Origin: JABDIY01 sp963803875
GTDB lineage: Bacteria > Actinomycetota > Acidimicrobiia > Acidimicrobiales > SZUA-35
NCBI GenBank assembly: GCA_963803875.1
Contig: CAWDOA010000015.1
Location: forward strand, 42,646-106,645
DNA length: 64,000 nt
Reading direction: 5' to 3'
Made by a program: the position numbers and the translations under genes. The notes beneath the pieces are model-generated. The model made no database searches. It had not been told where the DNA came from and was given only the letters and a program-made list of their open reading frames with translations. How positions within the stretch are numbered: position 1 is the first letter of the stretch; the number at the start of each line of letters is the position of its first letter. Of the stretch, positions 27,338-36,315 are shown piece by piece.

Positions 27338-27925
27338 TCAGGTGCGGAACATCACGCTGATTCGAGGTTGGGCGTGGGCGATCTTGGGAACGCCGTGTTG
27401 ATGGGTTGCCTGAAAGGTGCCGCCCATCACGAAGAGATCACCGTGTCCGAGCGTGAAGCGGTGGGACGGACCGCCATCGTCGGGTTTGACCAGCAGGGGC
27501 CGCCGGCCACCCAATGACACGATGGCAACGATGGTGTCGCCGGGTGCGGGCACGCGATCCCGGTGGAGTGCCACGCTGTCCTGGCCGTTGCGATACCAGT
27601 TGGCCGAGACCGACCGAATCCGCCGGCAGTAGTGGTCCTCGAACCAGCGTCGTAGCTCGCCAAGGCCCTCGACCCGATCTTCTGGTGAGTCGGAGAACCA
27701 CACCAACCGGGGTACATCGATCATGCGGTCGTACATGACCCGTTGATCAGCTACCCATTCACCGTTCAGCTGAAGCTGATCGAACCAGAGGTCCGCACCA
27801 GGTAGCCAATTGGGACTGTGATCGATCCACGCACCGCCACCGAGCCCGATCCGATCAGGAATCGCGTGGATATCGGGCAGATCGGGCTCACCCGATGAAA
27901 GTAGGTCGAGCTGCATGGCGGTCAT
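27338..27925 (-). CDS. AlkB-like 2-oxoglutarate/Fe(II) dioxygenase
   Basis: 195-aa AlkB family repair or demethylation enzyme. NWYRNGQDSVALHRDRV carries the NxYxxG-like and HxD motifs, FVMGGTFQATHQHGVPK the distal iron histidine, and PRISVMFRT the 2-oxoglutarate-binding arginines. Removes alkyl lesions from DNA/RNA bases by oxidation. Divergent from the DinB gene. Confidence 0.88.
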   Translation of the reverse strand: MTAMQLDLLSSGEPDLPDIHAIPDRIGLGGGAWIDHSPNWLPGADLWFDQLQLNGEWVADQRVMYDRMIDVPRLVWFSDSPEDRVEGLGELRRWFEDHYCRRIRSVSANWYRNGQDSVALHRDRVPAPGDTIVAIVSLGGRRPLLVKPDDGGPSHRFTLGHGDLFVMGGTFQATHQHGVPKIAHAQPRISVMFRT

Positions 27926-28032
27926 CCGATCAGCCTATGGGAACATGTGTTCGTTTGGCAAGGACAGGTCGGCGCCACACTGCTGGCAAGATGAACCGGC
28001 CGCTTGGGCGAAGCAGCTGCTTGGATGGAGAG

Positions 28033-28599
28033 ATGACTGCTCACGAGCCCCAGCCCGGCAAGGCTGATGACAAAGACTGGACGTGGGTGCTCGACCGGCC
28101 CTGCGACGAATGCGGAGCCAACGTCGGGTCGCTCACAATGGGCCAAGTCGCAGCCTTGAACCGCCGATGCGGTGAAGCGTGGGTGGAGGTGCTGAACCGA
28201 GATCGTGATTGGGTCCGCGCCCGACCCGAGCCCGACACGTGGAGCCCCCTGGAATACGGCTGTCACGTACGTGACGTTTTCGCCCTGTTCCTCGAACGGC
28301 TCGAGCTCATGGTGAGCGTCGACAACCCGACCTTCGCCAATTGGAACCCCAACACAACGGCCGAGGCCGACCGGTACGACCTCCAGGATCCGCAGTTCGT
28401 TGCCGGGCAACTGGCCGATGGTGCCCAAGCCATCGCCAGCCGGTTCCAATCGGTGAGCCATGAGCAACTCGGTCGCACGGGCGCCCGGTCCGATGGTGCC
28501 GTATTCACTGTGGAGTCCTTCGCCCGGTACGAGATCCACGATCCGCTCCATCACCTGTGGGATGTGACCGGTATGTCCATGACCGACTGGACCTTCTAG
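28033..28599 (+). CDS. DinB-family protein
   Basis: ~188-aa four-helix DinB/mycothiol-dependent maleylpyruvate isomerase-type protein. It has the metal-type histidines YGCHVRDVFALF and YEIHDPLHHLWDV, plus an N-terminal CDECG. ATG 28033 is chosen; upstream ATG 27991 is possible. Mycothiol-dependent transferase is a common role in actinobacteria, and the next gene is a PIG-L/MshB-like deacetylase. Confidence 0.75.
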   Translation: MTAHEPQPGKADDKDWTWVLDRPCDECGANVGSLTMGQVAALNRRCGEAWVEVLNRDRDWVRARPEPDTWSPLEYGCHVRDVFALFLERLELMVSVDNPTFANWNPNTTAEADRYDLQDPQFVAGQLADGAQAIASRFQSVSHEQLGRTGARSDGAVFTVESFARYEIHDPLHHLWDVTGMSMTDWTF

Positions 28600-28608
28600 A
28601 TTGGAGGA

Positions 28609-29334
28609 GTGCCATCGCCCCTCACTTCACCTGCTTTGACAATCCTCAACATCGCGGCCCATCCCGACGATCTGGACTTCGGATGCGCGGGAACAACTGC
28701 CACGCTGACCGATGCCGGACACCGCGTCGTGTACTGCCTCGTGACCGATGGGCAGGCGGGCGGCACCGATAACACGATCAGTCGCGAACGGATGGCAGAG
28801 ATACGAAGGGTCGAGCAGACCAAGGCTGCCAAGGTGGTGGGTGTCGAGGAGGTCCACTTCCTGGGATATCCCGACGGTGCGGTGGAAGTGACGATGGGGC
28901 TGAGGAAAGAGCTCACCCGGGTGATTCGGCGGGTGAAGCCCGATCGCGTGGTCACACAGAGCCCAATTCGACAATTCGACCGGGTCTACGGCAGCCACCC
29001 CGATCATCTTGCAACCGGCGAAGCAACTCTCAGTGCCGTCTACCCCGACAGTCGCAATGAGTTTGCTCACATCCCGTTGATGGCCGAGGAAGGTCTCGAA
29101 CCTCACTCGGTGGCCGAAACCTGGCTCATGGGCGGGCCCGAGTCCAATCACTTCGTGGATATCACCCACGCCTACGAACGCAAGATCGAGGCGTTGCTCT
29201 GCCACGAGAGTCAGATGGGCGACCTCGATCGGATTCCCGGGCTGATCCGGAGCTGGGGAGAGCGGGTGGCGCTCCAGGCTGGACTTCCCAACGGTCACCT
29301 GGCCGAGGAATTCCGCCGAATGAACACCCAGTAG
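28609..29334 (+). CDS. PIG-L family deacetylase (MshB/LmbE-like)
   Basis: 241-aa zinc-dependent N-acetylglucosaminyl deacetylase family. AHPDD near residue 17 and SHPDHLATGEA carry the zinc ligands. Possible roles are mycothiol biosynthesis, mycothiol conjugate cleavage or another amide hydrolysis. GTG start at 28609 overlaps a GGAGG only 1 nt away, so initiation could use a nearby codon. Follows the DinB gene by 9 nt. Confidence 0.85.
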   Translation: MPSPLTSPALTILNIAAHPDDLDFGCAGTTATLTDAGHRVVYCLVTDGQAGGTDNTISRERMAEIRRVEQTKAAKVVGVEEVHFLGYPDGAVEVTMGLRKELTRVIRRVKPDRVVTQSPIRQFDRVYGSHPDHLATGEATLSAVYPDSRNEFAHIPLMAEEGLEPHSVAETWLMGGPESNHFVDITHAYERKIEALLCHESQMGDLDRIPGLIRSWGERVALQAGLPNGHLAEEFRRMNTQ

Positions 29335-30566
29335 TGACCATTCCGGCTTCGGCGTCGGTCGAATACCGGGCGGTTCGATCGGAGCGGAGCGTGATCGCCT
29401 ATACGGCGTTCATGGGCATGATTCTGGCGTTCGGCATCGATGCAGCGCTCCCGGCGTTTGGCCAATTGCGGGCCGCATTCGGACTGGAGCCAGACTCGAA
29501 CCGCATCTCACTCATCGTCACCGTGTACTTCGTCGGAATGGCCACCGGTCAGCTCGTCGTCGGACCGGTGGCAGATCGATTCGGGCGTTTGCCAACTCTG
29601 CTGGCTGGCATGGGGCTGTACGCGCTCGGTGCGGTGGGCTCGATTCTGGCACCAACGATCGAGCTGTTGTTCATCAGCCGGCTGATCTGGGGTTTGGGTG
29701 CCTCGGCCCCCGCAGCGTTGCGATCGGCCATCGCCCGCGATCTCTACGCCGGTGATCAGATGGCACGGGTGATGTCGATCACGATGGGGGTGTTCATGAT
29801 GGGACCCGTCGTGGCACCGATCGTTGGCGATGCGATCGTTCGGGTGAGCTCATGGCAGTGGGTCTTTGCCGCCGCCATCATCCTCGCCGCCGTGCAGATC
29901 ATGTGGGCTCTTCGTTTCGGTGAAACGCTCGCTCCCGAGAATCGTCGTGGACTGAATCCAACCGAAATTGCGTCGGGTTTCCGGGATGTTTTCGGCAATC
30001 GGGTTCCCTTTGGCTACACGATGGCAATGACCTTCGGATTCGGTGGGTTCATCGTGTTCCTGGGCAGTTCCCAGCCGGTTATCGACACCATCTATGGCCG
30101 AGGCAATCAGTTCTCGCTCTGGTTTGCAGCCGCGTCGATCGTCATGGCGATCTCGTTCTTCACGGTGAACCGATTCATCGTCCGGTACGGAGCTCATCGA
30201 GTCGCCGTTGGGGCATCGACGGGAACGATCCTCGCCAACGTGGTCATGCTCATCGTTGCCCTCGGTGCCGATGGTGTGCCGCCCTTTCTCATTTGGTTCT
30301 GCCTCATGGCGGTCGGCAATGCCCTCGTGACGCTCCTTACGCCAACCTGTTACTCCCTGGCCCTTCAACCTCTGGGCAACCGGGCCGGCGTCGGATCGGG
30401 GGTCATCGGTTTCGTCACCACGGCAGGCGGCTCGCTGCTGGCCGCGCTCGTGGGCTCGATGATCAGCGACACTGTTGTGCCGTGGGCAGTGGGGTACGTC
30501 GTCTACGTCGGGATCGGTGTGGGCTGGTTGGTGTGGGCCGCTGGAGGCCGATCCGGACAGGTGTGA
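29334..30566 (+). CDS. MFS transporter, Bcr/CflA-type efflux
   Basis: 410 aa with about 12 membrane segments. FGIDAALPAFGQLRAAFGLE and TGQLVVGPVADRFGRLPTLL are the Bcr/CflA start and loop 2-3 motif; RSAIARDLYAGDQMARVMSI is the family's loop after helix 4-5. Start GTG 29334 shares one base with the preceding TAG stop. Drug or sulfonamide/bicyclomycin-type efflux is the family role. Confidence 0.87.
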   Translation: MTIPASASVEYRAVRSERSVIAYTAFMGMILAFGIDAALPAFGQLRAAFGLEPDSNRISLIVTVYFVGMATGQLVVGPVADRFGRLPTLLAGMGLYALGAVGSILAPTIELLFISRLIWGLGASAPAALRSAIARDLYAGDQMARVMSITMGVFMMGPVVAPIVGDAIVRVSSWQWVFAAAIILAAVQIMWALRFGETLAPENRRGLNPTEIASGFRDVFGNRVPFGYTMAMTFGFGGFIVFLGSSQPVIDTIYGRGNQFSLWFAAASIVMAISFFTVNRFIVRYGAHRVAVGASTGTILANVVMLIVALGADGVPPFLIWFCLMAVGNALVTLLTPTCYSLALQPLGNRAGVGSGVIGFVTTAGGSLLAALVGSMISDTVVPWAVGYVVYVGIGVGWLVWAAGGRSGQV

Positions 30567-30669
30567 TCTGCAGCTGAAAACACCGGTTGTAGTGCCGATG
30601 GTGGAACTATCGAAGGAATCAAGACAGTCCTGACATCCCCACTTCGACGCTTCACCGTCGTTCCCCTCG

Positions 30670-31578
30670 GTGCCTTCCTCGTCGCGCTCGCAGCAGCTCC
30701 TGCGTTGGCGCTTGCCCAAACGGGGGACCCGACGCATCAGTTTCACAGTGGTCGACGCCATCATCATCGGCCTGGTAGAGGGGGTCACGGAATACCTGCC
30801 GGTCAGCTCCACCGGCCACATCCTGGTCGCCAACGAACTGTTGGGTCTCAACGAAACTGCCGAAGCTGAGCGACTCATGGACGCGTATGCGATCTGTGTT
30901 CAGGCGGGGGCGATCCTGGCGGTCTTGGTGGTGTACAAACAACGCATTCTTCAGATGGTCGAAGGTCTGCTCGGTAGATCCGATGATGGCCGGCGACTCG
31001 TGTTCGCGTTGCTTGCGTCGTTCGTTCCCACGGCGATTCTCGCCGTCACCCTCTTCGATTTCGTCAAGGAGCTGTTGTTCGGAGCTGGCTACATCGCCAT
31101 CGCATGGATCGGTGGCGGACTGCTGATTCTCTTCCTCGGTCGTAGCAACTTCTTCAATCGCCCCGGCAAGGAGCTGCACGAGCTGACGATCACGAATGCG
31201 GTGACGATCGGCGTGATGCAAGCGCTGGCTCTCTGGCCCGGCACGAGCCGCAGCTTGATCACGATCATCGCCGGCCTTTTCGTAGGGCTCTCGCTGCGGG
31301 CCGCGGTGGAGTACAGCTTTCTGCTCGGGCTGGTGACTCTGACCGCTGCAACCGCGTTCGCGGGATTGCAGGATGGGAGTGACCTGATTTCCACGTTCGG
31401 CTGGTTCACACCACTGGTGGGCCTGGTCGTGGCGTTCGTCTCGGCCGTGATCGCGGTTCGGTGGATGGTTTCCTACCTCAACAACAAGGGTTTCGAGATC
31501 TTTGGTTGGTACCGACTGCTCGCCGGGATGGCCGGGCTGGTGCTGATCGGAGTCGGCACGCTGCCCTTCGGCTCGTAG
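30670..31578 (+). CDS. uppP: Undecaprenyl-diphosphatase UppP (BacA), possible frameshift at the N-terminus
   Basis: Integral membrane phosphatase regenerating undecaprenyl phosphate for cell-wall synthesis. Signature IGLVEGVTEYLPVSSTGHIL and ALWPGTSRSLITIIAGLFVG hold the catalytic Glu/Ser/Arg residues. The body frame starts around GTG 30670 or 30748. Just upstream, in a different frame (30630-30726), is a clear signal-like stretch PLGAFLVALAAAPALALAQT; shortening the GGGGG at 30722-30726 by one joins it to the body. No ATG/GTG/TTG starts that frame (only CTG 30630), so the true N-terminus is unresolved. Confidence 0.88.
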   Translation: MPSSSRSQQLLRWRLPKRGTRRISFTVVDAIIIGLVEGVTEYLPVSSTGHILVANELLGLNETAEAERLMDAYAICVQAGAILAVLVVYKQRILQMVEGLLGRSDDGRRLVFALLASFVPTAILAVTLFDFVKELLFGAGYIAIAWIGGGLLILFLGRSNFFNRPGKELHELTITNAVTIGVMQALALWPGTSRSLITIIAGLFVGLSLRAAVEYSFLLGLVTLTAATAFAGLQDGSDLISTFGWFTPLVGLVVAFVSAVIAVRWMVSYLNNKGFEIFGWYRLLAGMAGLVLIGVGTLPFGS

Positions 31579-31587
31579 GCAGTACCA

Positions 31588-32559
31588 GTGAGGCTGAGAA
31601 TCTTCCGGTCGTGTCGAGTGAATGTGGGGTCAGCTGTTGGGTTGGCCGTTGTGCTCTTCGCCTCGGCGTGCTCCAGTGGATCATCCGCCGCACCTACTAC
31701 GACCGTTGTGGAATCGACCACCGTGCTTCCCGCAACGACGTCGACCACAACGAGCACTTCGGTCGTCGAACCCGCACTGGTGGACGGACTCTCGCTGGTG
31801 TCGTCGGTGTCGCCCGGAAGGATCGTCGACGAGGTACGCCCCGACGCCATACTCCAACACGGCATTGAAGGAGGCGGGGATGGACCGAATCCGGTGGGCC
31901 CGGTGGGGCGAGACTTCACCGGTGACGACGCCGACATCGTGGTGAACCTCGTGGCGGCCGGCGAGAGCGACGACCTCAACCCGGCCGGTTCGGTGTTCGT
32001 CTTTCAGGTCGAGGGGCTGACCCTCACGAAGACCGCCCACGAGCTGCTTGTAACCAACGACAGTCGGCTCTCCTGGAACCTCATGCAACGGGGCCTCGCC
32101 GGCAACCCCGGTGGACAATGGAAGATGTCGCTGGTGAATGAACGATCTGGCAGGGTCAAGGCCCAGTGTGTAGTTCGCGATGAAGCGAACCGCTTCCTCC
32201 GGGTGAACTCCTCGACGGAGATCCGCCCCGGCGAGCCTTCTGCGATCTCATGTTTCTTCGACGACAGGAAGAACGAACTGTCGGTTGATGTCGACGGTCG
32301 GACGGACCAGGCATCCGCCGTGGTGCGCAAACCCGTCGATGGGACCGAGGTGGTGGTCTTCGACACCACAAGGGGCATCACAGAGGAAGAGTTCGGCACT
32401 TCGAATCCAAACGGTGGTGGCACCTGTGGCGGAGCACTGCCCGACGGGATCGGCAACGCGATCACCATAGGGAACAAGCCCGCATGCGGAGTGACCTTGG
32501 AAGCCGATGACCGATTCCAGGGCCGGATCGAGCGGGCACTGATCTGGAAGCTCCGCTGA
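31588..32559 (+). CDS. Secreted lipoprotein
   Basis: 323-aa lipoprotein with lipobox ASACSSG, Thr-rich linker, and an extracytoplasmic domain with alternating beta strands (GPVGRDFTGDDADIVVNLVA, SVFVFQVEGLTL, GRVKAQCVVRD) ending GRIERALIWKL, which resembles the LamG/concanavalin-like terminal strand. No confident family. Follows UppP by 9 nt. Confidence 0.65.
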   Translation: MRLRIFRSCRVNVGSAVGLAVVLFASACSSGSSAAPTTTVVESTTVLPATTSTTTSTSVVEPALVDGLSLVSSVSPGRIVDEVRPDAILQHGIEGGGDGPNPVGPVGRDFTGDDADIVVNLVAAGESDDLNPAGSVFVFQVEGLTLTKTAHELLVTNDSRLSWNLMQRGLAGNPGGQWKMSLVNERSGRVKAQCVVRDEANRFLRVNSSTEIRPGEPSAISCFFDDRKNELSVDVDGRTDQASAVVRKPVDGTEVVVFDTTRGITEEEFGTSNPNGGGTCGGALPDGIGNAITIGNKPACGVTLEADDRFQGRIERALIWKLR

Positions 32560-32641
32560 ATCCGCCCCGGTGTTCTACCTTGGTCGGCAGCACCGACCGA
32601 ATCGGCGTCGGTCCCGCCAACCCGCATGAGGTGGATTACAG

Positions 32642-33661
32642 ATGTGGTTGATACGACCAGCACATCACCGCGATACTGACGCCGTACTTCGTCTCGCGAA
32701 TGCCTTGGGACCGGGAATGACCACGTTCCCGGCCGACCCCGAGGTCATCGCCGCCAAGGTCGAAACCGCAGCCGGAAGCTTCTCGGGCACTGTTCGGAAT
32801 GCGGATGCCCAGTACCTTCTGGTTCTGGAGGACCTCAACTCCAAGGCGATCCTCGGGGTGTCAGCGGTCTATCCGGAGATCGGTCAGCCGTTCGGCTTCT
32901 TCTCCTACCACATGGATCGCTTGGTGCAGCATGCCCCGTCGATCGCCTACCACCTCGATTGTGCGGTTCTCAACCTGTCCAACGGGTACACCGGTCTGAC
33001 CGAGATCGGAACACTCGCCGTCGACCCGGACCTGAGAGGGAGTGGGGCTGGCAAGATGCTGGCCAAGGCCCGTTACATGCTGATGGCGTGCTTCCCCGAC
33101 CTGTTCTCTGATCGCGTGATTGCCGAGATGCGGGGTTGGCAGGACAGCGACGGATCCAGCCCGTTCTGGAGCGCGGTAGGGCAGCGGTTTTTCGGACTCG
33201 ACTTCGCCGAAGCCGACGCATTGAGCGCAGTCCAGGGCGCACAGTTCATCGCCAACCTGATGCCCAAGTTCCCCATCTACTTGGATCTGCTTCCCGACGA
33301 GGCCCGAGCTGTGGTCGGCCGACCCCATGACGCCAGTGCCATTGCGATGAACATGTTGATCAAGGAAGGATTCCGATTCGAGAACTACGTGGATGTCTTC
33401 GACGCCGGACCCCAAGTCATAGCTCCTCTCACCGACATTCGGACTGTGGCGCAGTCGACGGTTGTGCCGGTAGCGCCGCCCGATGAGGGAGGCTCCGATA
33501 TCGGCCCTGACCTGTTGGTGTGCATCCCGGCTCTCCAGGACTTTCGCCTCATCAGGACCCCAGGTCGGGTGGAAGATGGCATGCTCACCATCGGTAAGGA
33601 AGGCTTCGACGCTCTCGACCTCGACACCGGGGACCACGTTCGAATCGTGTCGCTGGAGTAA
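32642..33661 (+). CDS. astA: Arginine N-succinyltransferase (AstA/AruG-like)
   Basis: 339-aa GNAT-fold enzyme. EIGTLAVDPDLRGSGAGKML is the acetyl/succinyl-CoA loop; DRVIAEMRGWQDSDGSSPFW and GQRFFGLDFAEAD are AstA family blocks, as is FIANLMPKFPIYLDLLPDEA. First step of the arginine succinyltransferase pathway, but no astB-E is adjacent, so it may succinylate another substrate. Confidence 0.82.
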   Translation: MWLIRPAHHRDTDAVLRLANALGPGMTTFPADPEVIAAKVETAAGSFSGTVRNADAQYLLVLEDLNSKAILGVSAVYPEIGQPFGFFSYHMDRLVQHAPSIAYHLDCAVLNLSNGYTGLTEIGTLAVDPDLRGSGAGKMLAKARYMLMACFPDLFSDRVIAEMRGWQDSDGSSPFWSAVGQRFFGLDFAEADALSAVQGAQFIANLMPKFPIYLDLLPDEARAVVGRPHDASAIAMNMLIKEGFRFENYVDVFDAGPQVIAPLTDIRTVAQSTVVPVAPPDEGGSDIGPDLLVCIPALQDFRLIRTPGRVEDGMLTIGKEGFDALDLDTGDHVRIVSLE

Positions 33662-33736
33662 TGACGCTCCGAAGGGGACGGTTGTCACGCACGCTTGGTT
33701 GAGGAATGGCGGCCGGTCCGGGCCATTCTGGTACCC

Positions 33737-34954
33737 ATGAGCCACACGGACATGATCGTTATCGGCGGTGGCCCCGCGGGTGCCGCAGCTGCGATCCGGG
33801 CGGCTCGAGGCGGTGCGTCGGTGCGGGTGTTCGACAAGGCTTCATACGGGCGAGACAAGGTGTGTGGCGATGGCTTGACACCTCGTGCGGTCGCCGCTCT
33901 CGATGAACTCGAGATCGATATGTCCGATGCCCACCGGATAGCCGGGCTCCGGATGATCGCCAACAAGACCGTTCGTGAGTTGGAGTGGCCCTCAGGCACC
34001 AAGTTTCCCAACTATGGCGCCGTGTGGCCCCGCAAACGACTCGACGCCGCGCTGATCGATGCTGCCGCCGAGGCCGGCGCCGAAGTGATCTGGCAGAGCG
34101 AAGCGTTGCCCGAGATCGAAAACGGTCGGGTGGTGGGAGTGAAGGCCGGCGGAGAGAGACACACCGCGGATCTGGTGGTCGCAGCGACCGGTGCACCCGG
34201 TGCAGTCGCTCGTATGTTGGGCGCCGAGCGGGTTGCGGATGAACCGTTCGGGTTGGCGATACGCACCTATGCCGAGTCGCCCCGGCACGGGTCAGAACAT
34301 CTGGAGGCATGCCTCACCTTGCGCGACGAAAACGGTATTGCCGTACCCGGCTACGGATGGATGTTCCCCGCTGGCGACGGCACGGTGAACATCGGCGTCG
34401 GAGCGCTGAGCACGATGAAGGGATTCAGGAAACTCAACCTCAACAAGCTGCTGGAAAGTTACCGCGGCCTGGTGCAGGATGACTGGGAGCTCGGTCCCAA
34501 TCTCGATCGACCCCGTGCCTGGCGCCTTCCGATGAGCGCCCAGAGGCGTCATGGTGAGGGTTGGGTTGCCGTCGGTGACGCCGCCGGTCTCGTGAACCCC
34601 ATGAATGGTGAGGGCATCGACTACGGGCTGGAGTCCGGCATGCTGGCGTCGGACCTCTTCCTGGCCGACCCGGCTACCGCACCGGCGAAGTATGACGTCG
34701 AAGTGGGGGAGCGATTCGATGCGTTTCTCCGGACCGGCCGAAGGTTCTCGTTCCTGATCGGCCATCCTCTGATTCTGCGAAGCGGGCTTCGAATTGCGGT
34801 GGGAACTCAAGCGATAGCGAACATCACGCTTCAGGTGATGGGAAATCTCGTCGACTCCGAGACCCCCGGGGTCTCGGGCTTGGTGTTCCGATCGACCGAC
34901 AGAGTGCTCGGACTTGCCGATCCGATCCTGCGCAAGACTCGGGCGGCTGCCTGA
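33737..34954 (+). CDS. FAD-dependent oxidoreductase, geranylgeranyl reductase family
   Basis: 405-aa flavoprotein: GxGxxG in DMIVIGGGPAGAAAAIRAAR, VCGDGLTPRA (the family cysteine motif), and GDAAGLVNPMNGEGIDYGLE near residue 290. Reduces prenyl double bonds of menaquinone or polyprenyl chains in this family. ATG 33737 chosen; an in-frame upstream start would add 14 residues. Confidence 0.82.
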   Translation: MSHTDMIVIGGGPAGAAAAIRAARGGASVRVFDKASYGRDKVCGDGLTPRAVAALDELEIDMSDAHRIAGLRMIANKTVRELEWPSGTKFPNYGAVWPRKRLDAALIDAAAEAGAEVIWQSEALPEIENGRVVGVKAGGERHTADLVVAATGAPGAVARMLGAERVADEPFGLAIRTYAESPRHGSEHLEACLTLRDENGIAVPGYGWMFPAGDGTVNIGVGALSTMKGFRKLNLNKLLESYRGLVQDDWELGPNLDRPRAWRLPMSAQRRHGEGWVAVGDAAGLVNPMNGEGIDYGLESGMLASDLFLADPATAPAKYDVEVGERFDAFLRTGRRFSFLIGHPLILRSGLRIAVGTQAIANITLQVMGNLVDSETPGVSGLVFRSTDRVLGLADPILRKTRAAA

Positions 34955-34978
34955 CCACGAATCGGGCAGCGGTCCACC

Positions 34979-35152
34979 TCACTCGCGTTCAAAGGCCCCC
35001 AGCGTTTCCGGTTTGACCTTTCGGCGCTCGACCGGCCCCAATCCACCGTGGGTCGGGTCATCACGAGGGATCGAGTGTCCCACCACCGGCGGTTCCGCTC
35101 GGGGCTCGCTCGCGCCCGAAGACGGGAACCGGATGACCGGGTTGCGACTCAT
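34979..35152 (-). CDS. Possible small protein
   Basis: 57 codons, minus strand, in an otherwise empty 377-nt gap between plus-strand genes. Product SRNPVIRFPSSGASEPRAEP ... HGGLGPVERRKVKPETLGAF. GC-rich third positions look coding. No family and no clear ribosome site. The rest of the gap holds only the tandem repeat at 35271. Confidence 0.35.
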   Translation of the reverse strand: MSRNPVIRFPSSGASEPRAEPPVVGHSIPRDDPTHGGLGPVERRKVKPETLGAFERE

Positions 35153-35270
35153 CTGGGACAGTGTAGTCGAATCTCTCTCTTGGTAGCCATGGGTCACGTG
35201 GAGTGGTTGAGATCGAGGAGATCTCATGTAACCGGACCGGCTTCGGCAGATGGGGTGCCCGTACCGTAGT

Positions 35271-35310
35271 GTCAGAAGCGCCGTACTGTCAGAAGCGCCG
35301 TACTGTCAGG
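35271..35310. repeat. 17-bp tandem repeat upstream of the dipeptidase gene
   Basis: GTCAGAAGCGCCGTACT is repeated exactly at 35271-35287 and 35288-35304, followed by a partial third unit GTCAGG. It ends about 20 nt before the ATG. Could be a regulator array or a polymerase-slippage tract. Confidence 0.75.
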
Positions 35311-35331
35311 AGCCAAGGGGGCCGCCTGCGA

Positions 35332-36315
35332 ATGAACACCGTACGAATTGACTGTCTTCAGTACAGCAACTGGGACTCGTCCATCTTCAACGAGATGCGG
35401 CGGGGTGGAATCGATGCTGTGCATGTGACGATCGCCTATCACGAGAACTTTCGGGAGATGGTGCTCCGCATCGAGGACTGGAATCGGTGGTTCGAACGGC
35501 ACCCCGAACTGATCGTTCTCGCACGAACCGGTGACGATGTGCGAAAAGCCAAGTCCCAGGGTCGGACGGCAATCCTGTTCGGATTCCAGAACCCGTCGCC
35601 CATCGAAGACGATCTCGGGCTCATCGAAGTCGTCCACACCCTCGGTGTGCGGTTCATGCAACTGAGCTACAACAACCAGTCGCTGCTCGCCACCGGGTGC
35701 TATGAATCCGATGACCCGGGGATCACTCGGTTCGGCCGTCAAGCCATCGCCGAGATGAACCGGGTTGGTCTGGTGATCGATATGAGCCACAGCGCCGAAC
35801 GGTCGAGTTTGGAAGCGATCGAGGTGTCGGATCGTCCCATTGCCATCACCCACGCCAATCCGCACTGGTGGCATCCCGCCCTGCGGAACAAATCCGACGC
35901 CGTTCTCCGAGCGCTCTCCGACGCAGGAGGAATGGTCGGGTTTTCGTTGTATCCCCACCATCTCGCCGGAGGATCCAACTGCACCGTCGAGAGTTTCTGT
36001 CAGATGGTGGCTGCGGCGGCTGAGCGATATGGAGTGGAGCATCTGGGTCTGGGCAGCGACCTGTGCCAGAACCAGCCCGACAGCGTGGTGGAGTGGATGC
36101 GCAATGGCCGGTGGACCAAGGACCTGGACTACGGCGAGGGTTCGGCCGGCGCGGCGGGCTTCCCGGCTCAGCCATCCTGGTTCGGTTCCAACCTCGACTT
36201 CGCCAACATCGCCGCGGGGCTTGAAGACGTCGGATTCTCTTCTGACGAGGTAGGCGGGCTGATGGGTGAGAACTGGCTCCGGTTCTTCGATGCCTCGTTC
36301 GGGGTGATGGTGTGA
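35332..36315 (+). CDS. Membrane dipeptidase (M19, renal dipeptidase family)
   Basis: 327-aa amidohydrolase-fold peptidase. DMSHSAERSSLEAIE, AITHANPHWWHPALRN and LGLGSDLCQNQ are the M19 metal and substrate motifs. The usual N-terminal HxD metal ligands are not obvious (DAVHVTIAYHENF instead), so activity may differ. Such dipeptidases occur next to dimethylglycine/betaine demethylation genes in pseudomonads (from memory), which fits the downstream gene set. ATG 35332 follows AAGGGGG. Its stop overlaps the next start (GTGA). Confidence 0.78.
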   Translation: MNTVRIDCLQYSNWDSSIFNEMRRGGIDAVHVTIAYHENFREMVLRIEDWNRWFERHPELIVLARTGDDVRKAKSQGRTAILFGFQNPSPIEDDLGLIEVVHTLGVRFMQLSYNNQSLLATGCYESDDPGITRFGRQAIAEMNRVGLVIDMSHSAERSSLEAIEVSDRPIAITHANPHWWHPALRNKSDAVLRALSDAGGMVGFSLYPHHLAGGSNCTVESFCQMVAAAAERYGVEHLGLGSDLCQNQPDSVVEWMRNGRWTKDLDYGEGSAGAAGFPAQPSWFGSNLDFANIAAGLEDVGFSSDEVGGLMGENWLRFFDASFGVMV

